From Rhyzopertha dominica (Eukaryota; Arthropoda; Insecta; Coleoptera; Bostrichidae): a DNA stretch of 64,000 bases. The notes under the pieces are model-generated. The model was not told the DNA's origin. It saw nothing but the letters and a program-made list of their open reading frames with translations, and made no database searches. The translations under genes were made by a program, and so were the position numbers. The DNA is taken from NCBI GenBank assembly GCA_025024175.1, contig QCXZ01000138.1, forward strand, positions 992,002-1,056,001, read 5' to 3'. Shown here piece after piece: positions 56,741 to 64,000 of the stretch; the stretch's first letter is position 1, and each line of letters begins with the position of its first letter.

Positions 56741-57595
56741 AATAATTGTTTTAGCTATCACTACATTTTCGCTAATCGTCGCGTTTACTTCTGCGTTTGA
56801 TGTCGGTTTGGCTCGGCTGCATTGTTCTTCTTGTTTGAGGTCGTTTAAGAGTACTGAGATTCGGTTGGCATTTTCCATTGAGTTTTACATTGTTCCTAGT
56901 TCTTGAACAGTTTTTTTCAAGCTACTTATATAGATGTATACACAAGGAATTATGCATTTCAAAGAAAAAATACTAACTTCGATCCTACTTGTAATTTAAT
57001 TTAAAATGAATATAAAATATTTCCTTTTAATATACTGTTATTGATATAAGTTAACCAAATATAATTGAATAGGTGTTAAATTGACGTATATTTCAAATTA
57101 TTTATTACTAAATTATTAAGGTTTGTTAATAATTACAATGTGTTTAGTGAATAATTAACTATATAAATTGTACTATGTATTGTGTTATAAAGATGACCTA
57201 GCGTTATCATACATACGATTAAATGCCTCCCACTCTTGACGTTTTATCCGAAGGATGGTTAATTGTATAAACTATTGCCCAAGTTTAAATTTATGGAGAA
57301 TATTATACTTTACAATATTTCTAATAACTCTAAATATCATTTAGACCAAAAGAAACAAGAAATTTACAAATAAACCGGATTTTGTAACCTTTAACCTTAT
57401 TATCTCTCATTTCGAAGTTTACCTTTTTTCACTTTTTTTGACATTAAGTACTATACAAGGTTAGACGAAATGATGGAATAATAGGCTTGTTTCTGCAAAT
57501 ATGTTCTTAATAAAAAAAAATTAGCTAGTATGTTTTCTTCAAATGCTCTGTTGGTTTAACAATTTACATTGATATCAACACTTTATTTCCATTAG

Positions 57596-57765
57596 GTGAA
57601 AAGCCTCATGTGTGTATGGTGTGTGGAAAAGGATTTAGCACGTCATCATCTCTAAATACTCATAGAAGAATACACAGCGGAGAGAAGCCTCATCAATGTC
57701 CTGTGTGCCTGAAGAGGTTTACAGCATCATCAAATCTGTATTACCATCGAATGACGCATATCAAG
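57596..57765 (+). CDS. PRDM-type regulator, exon with zinc fingers 2 and 3
   Basis: The acceptor ATTTCCATTAG ends at 57595 and the donor ATCAAG|GTAAGA at 57765/57766. G|GT completes the Gly of the HTGEKP linker. The exon encodes [28 protein letters not shown] and then [25 protein letters not shown], two complete C2H2 fingers with standard TGEKP-type linkers. It ends in phase 0 directly after THIK, so at least one more exon is expected, probably with further fingers. The open frame continues past the donor into intron sequence to 58002, which I regard as read-through and not coding. Confidence 0.93.
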
Positions 57766-59569
57766 GTAAGATTACAATCTCTTACTCGTAGTTTCACCTA
57801 TAACAATTTAGTTGTTTACGCACGCACAGTGAAAAGGAAAATACTAACTGAACAAGTATCCAGTATTTATGAGATTCAATCTGTTACGTCACATTCTATC
57901 GCTTCAGATAACCATCAGCCCATAACTCTAAATTCTATGCATACATTTCCAGTCAAGAACGTATACCGCCGCCGGTTTCCCATAAAGTTACAGTCAATTT
58001 AGAAAAGGAAGTAAAGTCAAGATTAAGGTTAGAATTAGTAAGGGGATGGTTCACAAGGTTACACGTTACACATAACACATGTTGAATAAAGCGCCGAGCC
58101 AGCCAAGCAAGACGTCTTAGAAGTTTCTCACGGTAATGCATTGATGACCACCGCCGCCCCATATAATGAGAGGCTTTATTTGCGTATGTAATTAATTAAA
58201 TTTGTTAACATAACAGACGAAACGATCGGAACGGGAACCATAACGGCCTTACAGAGCATCCAGAATAAAGCTAGAAATGAAGCATTGATCCATTTATATT
58301 TAGAGTGCAGTGCACATCTATAGATACCCTTCAAGTTAATTTTTAAACACGCCAAATTAAAGATTGACTCTCTTTGTTTTTACTCAAAATCCAACATGGC
58401 ACCACAGTCGCTATCAACTAGAAAAATGTACATAGCAAGGAGGGACAGAATTTAATGTTCTCCCTTTTCTGTACATACAGGTGTGCTTAGGACTATTACT
58501 CCAAGTTATATATTGCTTTTTATATAAACTCTTTGCAACACACGAGTTGGTATTGACATTTTTTTACAGTAAAATTACTTGTCACTAGCGATAGAAGTAC
58601 ACCTCCTTCGGTTTGCTAGTAGCGTTTTTCTTATCATCTTATTATTTTATCGTTCAATATAAGATTTAAAAAAGTTTGTCAATTTGTATGACTTCAAGAA
58701 GTTTAAATCCATTGCCAACTTTATTATTATTAAATAGCTTGAATTCGCTAAAAACTTGTAGTTTTTTGTTTGAAAAGATACGAAAACCTTAAGACAATTG
58801 TTTGCAAATTATAGCTATATAATAAAAAAGACTATCTATTTAATTTTTGCACGGATTCTAGATTTGAGATTTGCTTTTAGGGCCGCAAAAAGAGCAAGAT
58901 GCAGATAGCTTGAAAAGATTGACACTAAATGCAGTATTTTCTTTTCTTTTCGACAAGCCATAAATTTGCTTAATTGTTATTATAAGGTCTTTTAAAATTT
59001 GCGATTTAGAAGAAAATATACTCTATCATGTTGAAAATAGGTATTCAAAATTAAGGCGAAGTTTCAAAGGCATTACAGCTAAATATTCCAAATACATTTG
59101 TCATGAAAATAGGGACCGATTTTTATCGTTCCCAAAACGCCTTTTTATACATATATGGCAAAATGTTCATTAGGTACCTCGTTTGTAACCAGTTCGTAAA
59201 ATTGAACTCGTTCGACTATATTTTGTTATATATTAGTGAATCATTGCATTTCATTTGTAACAACCACGTACACAATACCATTCTTTGTTTGTCATCTTGA
59301 TACAACTACTGAATTCTCCTAGCTATCTAACATCGATAACAATTGTTTATTTAATTTATTGCGTTTATTTGATATTGTAGCAAGTAATATATCGCTGAAA
59401 AAAAGAAAAGAAAAAGCTCTAGTGTCACTGTTTTCAAGCTGATTCTCTGTTTTGCAACCCCAAGAGTAAATATCCAAATTCACAATTTATGCAAGGATTG
59501 AGTTAGTCAGAGACAATTTTCTTTGCTTGTTCTGGAATCAACAAATTTGTAATTAAAACTCTTCATTAT
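57766..59569. other. Intron or intergenic to the right of the last visible PRDM exon
   Basis: AT-rich. A GC-balanced patch at 58170-58330 is non-repetitive and could be regulatory. I looked for another zinc-finger exon on the + strand and saw none. Confidence 0.4.
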
Positions 59570-60210
59570 TCAGATTTCTCGTATGAGGCCCAAAAAATTT
59601 AACAACTGGATCTGTTAAAAAATTATAGAAACAGAGGAAACTATGAAAAGAACGCTTCCACCCTTTTGGTGTTGGAATCTGTGCAGGCTCATCCAAAAAT
59701 TTTACTAAGGAGGCGTTAGTAGGTTCTAATTAAAAAAAGTTGAAACAGAAAATTGAACCATAAAAACTAAAATTTAATCTTCATATTGAGAGACCAAAGC
59801 TTTTGTGGCAGAGTAATGTTTTTTGATGAGATAACATTTTCAACTAATGGGGCAGTATAATAAATTCTTATACAGCATTAATTAGCACACATATTTATAT
59901 ATGTTAGCAAATTTTCTTAACGATGGACATGAATTTTCAGCACAACGGTTGACCTGCACATTGTTATTAACCAGTTAAACGTTAAATTTTGAGATCAGTG
60001 GATTGGAAGAAATGGTATAGGACTGGGCCTGCTAGCAGTCCCAATTGTAAAATTTTGTATTTTTATTTGTGGGGATGTTTGAAGCAAATTGTGTATGGGG
60101 ATAATCGGCCTGGTAATGTTCAAAAATAAGAAATTGAAATAAGTTTCAATGAGCTTGGTTTTACAGCAGAATTGTACGCAGTTATAAGTGAATGGTTTAT
60201 TTTGTGGTTT
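59570..60210 (+). pseudogene. Tc1/mariner-superfamily transposase, decayed across its length
   Basis: In shifting frames the + strand gives NYRNRGNYEKNASTLLVLES then VQAHPKI (linker after the HTH). Next is RVMFFDEITFSTNGAV at the position of ILFTDEATFxxNG, which carries the first catalytic Asp. Then DQWIGRNGI (RWIGRxGPI) and FCIFICGDV (DFFLWGYLK) appear, with a NRPGNV-like tail. The second Asp region is not readable. It is the same family as 9860-10330 and 39740-40151. Confidence 0.6.
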
Positions 60211-61290
60211 TTTTTTTAACTTAAAGNTGTTTCTTTGAGTTGTCATTTATTAAAATTATGCTTTTTCACAAAAATTCCTTTAATTAACTTGCATATACTC
60301 ATATGTCAAAGTACAGAAGAGTTATTTCTATGTTCAAAATTAAGAGAAAATGGAACTTTTTTTCAATTAACCAGAGTAATCAGTTTTGGCGTAATATCAA
60401 AGACAATTTTTTTCCGAGGATATATTGTATAAAACTTTATTATAGAGCGCCCTTTTGTAAACAGTTTTTGTCTTAAAAGTTTTTTCGTATCTTTTCAAAT
60501 GCAAAAGAAAAAAACGCCCGCAAGTTTTTGCCAAGTTCGGGTTTTTCGGTAATAAATTTGAAGTAGGCCATGGATTTCAAACTTCTTTGATTTTTTGTAA
60601 ATCCAATAGTGAAGATGATGACAAAACGGGTACAAGTTAAATTAAATAAGTATATATTATAAACCCATGTTCCTTTAATGGCATTTGGGAGAGTACAAGA
60701 CGTATTCCGCTGTGTTCTCACACTTTTTTTCTGCGTTATTTCCGGGACGTCTAAATTGACCCCCAAAGCCGAATTTACCTGGATCCCCTCTTAACAGATT
60801 GATCTCATCAGTGTCAAGTCGAAGCGGGCTTAAGAACCAAATAACCCCTTTCAGCACAGTAACTGTAACAATGATATCTCGGATCCTAACCGTCCGTAAG
60901 CTGACTAGCGCGGTCCCATATGCTCCCCCGATCCAGACAAAAAAATTATTGTAATTATGATGTAACACATGGCATATGTCAGATGATCGGGCGGGATTTT
61001 ATGAGGAACAACAATTTTGATCGCGTACAGAATGGGGATTGTGGCACCTGCTCGATTCTGAAGAGGGTTGACTCGGAAAGGAAGTGCTTCGGGCTAGTGA
61101 AATAAATGCGACCTGACGGGGTACTTGTTTGTGTAAACGGTCGAAGGAGGCAAGTGGGTAAATGTTATTTCTGATTAACGACGTATAATAAGCCATGGCT
61201 TAAGAGTTTTTCGAGAGCATTTGCATCTGCACCTGATATTATTGGGGCTTTATATAAGTTTGGCCGAAAGACGGCCACTCACATCTTGTT
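60211..61290. other. Intergenic; GC-balanced patch at 60670-61200
   Basis: The GC-richer block at 60670-61200 contains a 97-codon minus-strand frame (60675-60968) with segments such as FVWIGGAYGTALVSLRTVRI but no recognised domain, and a + frame of 61 codons. A transposon of unknown type is possible. Confidence 0.3.
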
Positions 61291-62492
61291 AATAATAATA
61301 ATAATAATAATATTATATTTATTTAGCTCAAAGCTAGTATAAGAACAATAATACATTTTAAAATAAAAGTATGAGTACGACAAAATACCCCAAAAAAATG
61401 TATCAACACTTGAACCAAAATTTTCTTAATCTAATCTAATGTTAATCTAATTAATACAAATAGCGATGGTCCCAATACACTGCCCCGTGGTACACCACTA
61501 CGAACAACACGTTCCTCTGAAAATACATTATTTATTTTAGTTTTCTGACGTCTATCCATAAAATAATCGGAGAACCATGACAAAGGTGTACCCTTTATAC
61601 CCTACATTTTCAATTTGCGCAGTAGAACATCACGGTCTACAGTTTACAGTTTGAAACGCCCGCTTCAGGTCCACAAACACACTGGCAATCACAGTCCCCT
61701 CATCGATGTCATTCTTCCACTCAGATGTCACCAACTGGCAGGCAGTTTCACACGAATATTTTGCACGAAATACCGATTGGTATCCGTACAACAGGTTTTT
61801 TCTCGTAATTCATCCCTTCCTTTCGGCTGCTTTACTTTGGGCACTGGCACTAGGACACTACATTTTAAAGCTGTCTCCAGCCATATGTTTATGAGATACA
61901 AGAGGGCATAACCGACAACTGGAAAATACGTTTTAGTGATTTTATAGATAGCTCATCATCTGCTCTTGACTATAGTTTATTCAAGGAAATTGGTGTAANT
62001 GATGTAAACTCTACCCTTAGCAATACCTCCATAACCTGGAACTCCACATCTGGGGCAGTAATTACCTCAACTATTGTAGCGCTATTAACAAAGNACCTGT
62101 TTAATTGATTTTCCACTCCCTCACTTTTTAAACAAAAAGAGCACAATCAAAATTATTATTTCTGTTGCTCAGAACACGCTTGAGGGTCCCACGGCTATCG
62201 TTTCAGCATGCATATTAATTCCACAACAGCATTCCGCATTTTCTTTGTATGGTTTGAAATCTGTAGCATGGTTCGTAAATACAGCTTTTTTGTATAAACG
62301 ATTTCCTTCCTTCTGTATATCTCGCACTACATTATTAATCCATGGCTTTTTAACTATTACTGTTTTCTGCTGCAATGAAAACATTTTGCTTATAATTTGT
62401 AATGAATTTCCGGACAGCCGTATCATTTTGGTGCACTTCATAGCGGTGTGAACACGTCTTATGTGTTTTCCAAGAATACTTTTTGTAACCAC
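61291..62492 (-). pseudogene. LINE ORF2 fragment with (AAT)n 3' tail, antisense
   Basis: Minus-strand reading begins near 62400 with KKPWINNVVRDIQKEGNRLY then KKAVFTNHATDFKPYKE, the PWxxxxIRxxxxxRxxLYKKA motif between endonuclease and RT. At 61860-61640 come SCETACQLVTSEWKNDIDEG and SVFVDLKRAFQTVN (motif A with catalytic Asp). At 61640-61440 follow GIKGTPLSWFSDYFMDRRQK and RSGVPRGSVLGPSLFVLI. The YADD box and C-terminus are absent. Instead the sequence passes to a 3' UTR-like segment and an (AAT)n run at 61291-61313, so an internal deletion is likely. Three N bases lie at 61999-62094. Confidence 0.82.
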
Positions 62493-63127
62493 CTATAAAC
62501 CTTGAAAATATCATTATTTGCTTATTCATATAAAACAATCAATTTAAGATTGATTTTGGCGTAGCTCTAATAGAATTACACTAAATATAGTGGGTACTTC
62601 CTACAAAAAAATTTTCATTCGCCGAGCGAGAAATTTTATGAGGGCTTATAATAGTTCGAAGGTAGTATGACCTCAGTGTTCACATTCTTTCATACACGTG
62701 TCGGATTTCTTCGTGTTTTATTAATATTACAAGGAAGTTTTTACCAAACACATGTAAATAAAGATTTCGGTAAAACCATTAGTTTCTTTTTCGAAGTAAA
62801 AAGAAGGTTTAAAAGAATTCCATAAATTATATTAAAATAGTAAAGGAATGCGAAAATATTTAAATTTTAATTAATGTAATAAATTAATATAATAATAAAC
62901 ATTGTACATTAGTACGTTACAAAATTAAATATACAATAATAATGAAGATATATTTGAATTTAATTTAACAAAGCCGTAAGTATATGGAATATTCCCAGGG
63001 GAAAAGGTTCAAGCAGACAGTGGAAACTGCCTCTCGTTCTACCACTATCCCCTGAATAACGCTACAATAAAAAGCACGAAGTGATTATTAACATTCACTG
63101 ATTCTACTCGCGGTCCTTGGTGAAACA
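62493..63127. other. Intergenic, AT-rich, nothing recognised
   Basis: No coding motif or repeat structure seen. Confidence 0.4.
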
Positions 63128-63243
63128 TTTCACGGTATTTATTAATTTCTGACAGATCTGTTTCAAACCTTTCGGTTCTTCTTCACAGTTCGAAAAAAAA
63201 ACGTTCGAAACAGACCTGTCAGAAATCATTTAATACCGTGAAA
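63128..63243. repeat. Inverted repeat with degenerate hammerhead-like core
   Basis: Arms of 37 bp (63128-63164 and 63207-63243) pair with about five mismatches around a 42-bp spacer. Outer words are TTTCACGGTATTT and, reversed, the same. On the minus strand, 63188-63151 reads CTGTGAAGA, then stem-loop GAACC-GAAA-GGTTT, GAAA, the palindrome ACAGATCTGT and C. This is the hammerhead order with a GUC cleavage triplet and palindromic stem III, but with two extra bases in the CUGANGA box. The right arm keeps GAAA-CAGACCTG-TC without an upstream core. Confidence 0.6.
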
Positions 63244-64000
63244 CAAGCAAGTGTTTTTATTTTTATATTATAAATAATAATTTTGATAGCACTATGAATT
63301 AAATCGTATACACAAATGAATCTTTTGTATTTCCTCTCTCTCCTCTATGCCCTAATAGCAACAAAACAAAATTTTCAGTAAAACGGACATTTCGAGACTA
63401 CTCAAAAAAATAAACACAAATCCTAGAGCGATTAAAAACTAATAATTTAAATAAAAATTCCAATATTTTTTCGAAACAACTTTTTAAAGCTTGCGGGCAC
63501 TGAGGAGATCCCCGTGTTTTATATTTAAATGATGTACATCAGTTCTAAATTTATTTTTTTTAATTGTGATTACTGCATAAAACAAACATACTAACTGATA
63601 TCTGAAGCTATTTTTTATAGTCATCCAACCAATTTTTTTTTTATTGTATGAGGTATGTGATCATATTTAGGGATCTTGAAAATAAATCGTAGGCATGGGA
63701 GCAAGGAGGTGCAGCTGTACTGTTTTCGGAAGCTTGACTGTTTCTCTGGTGGAGTGTTATTCAATGAAATGTAATCATTTAATTGATTATATATTCATTC
63801 TTAAAAAAATTAGATAGTGCTGTATATATGTTTATTGGACTGTTTATTGGACTGACACAAGCACAAAAAGTGCCTCTTCCAAGCCATTGGAAACTTATTT
63901 CCAAAATAGACAAATTTATTATGTTAGTTACAAAGAGAATTACCCAAGGGCAGCAATATTTTAACATGGATGAATTTTAGGCATTTTATTATGTTAGACA
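63244..64000. other. Window end, AT-rich, nothing recognised
   Basis: Open frames at 63779-63980 on both strands are overlapping shadows with no recognised domain. FIGLFIGLTQAQKVPLPSHW on the + strand is an oddly hydrophobic-then-polar run but too little to call. Confidence 0.3.

Larger units (their letters stand above)
55787..57595 (+). other. PRDM intron between zinc-finger exons
   Basis: A 1809-bp GT-AG intron, AT-rich, carrying the hammerhead-bearing inverted repeat (55989-56319) and a LINE 3'-end fragment (56625-56740). No other feature is seen. Confidence 0.85.

Noticed and set aside
57766..58002. Extension of the zinc-finger frame to 58002
   Set aside because: It begins at a strong GTAAGA donor, the product loses finger structure at once, and composition turns intronic.
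1..64000. CRISPR arrays, operons, bacterial promoters or rRNA genes
   Set aside because: No regularly spaced short repeats other than satellite, no rRNA words; introns and transposon types show a nuclear insect-like genome.

Overview
The window looks like a piece of an insect nuclear genome, most plausibly a beetle. It is AT-rich, has no operon-like gene packing, uses short GT-AG introns, carries scattered single N bases typical of a draft assembly, and is crowded with decayed transposable elements. Only one host gene is well supported: a PRDM-type (PR/SET plus C2H2 zinc finger) transcriptional regulator on the + strand, seen as three exons at 52058-52352, 55538-55786 and 57596-57765. Neither its first nor its last exon is visible, so the gene enters from the left and runs on to the right of what can be read here.

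Layout: 1-4900 is A-rich sequence with a small tandem repeat, then a broken LINE reverse transcriptase and a Tc1-like transposase that keeps a spliceable 61-bp intron. 4923-6934 is a seven-copy, 294-bp satellite array. 6935-20000 is a mosaic of LINE, mariner-like and Penelope-like remnants with a repeat family that recurs across the window. 20000-30000 has GC-balanced unique patches, an internally deleted DDE transposon with intact ends and TA target duplication, and RTE-type LINE pieces. 30000-47000 adds another LINE, Harbinger-like and Tc1/mariner pieces, a hAT MITE with a perfect 8-bp target duplication, and a 156-bp perfect palindrome. 47000-52000 has an LTR-like promoter cassette, a Ty3/gypsy pol fragment and a BEL/Pao-like gag fragment. 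52000-57765 is the PRDM gene, with LINE, mariner and hammerhead-bearing repeats in its introns. 58000-64000 has a decayed transposase, a LINE and a second hammerhead-like inverted repeat.

The most notable structure is an inverted repeat in the second PRDM intron (56030-56311). Each 123-bp arm contains a nearly complete hammerhead ribozyme: stem I, CTGACGA core, stem II, GAAA and a short palindromic stem III. It is flanked by 15-bp direct repeats. Two further hammerhead-like sites lie at 22646 and 63151-63188. A Penelope-like GIY-YIG endonuclease fragment at 16274-16865 gives a plausible source family. Several GC-balanced, non-repetitive patches (around 7000, 20300, 24800, 29500, 36500 and 48700) may be conserved regulatory DNA, but that is inference. 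All identifications come from reading motifs by eye; no database search was possible.
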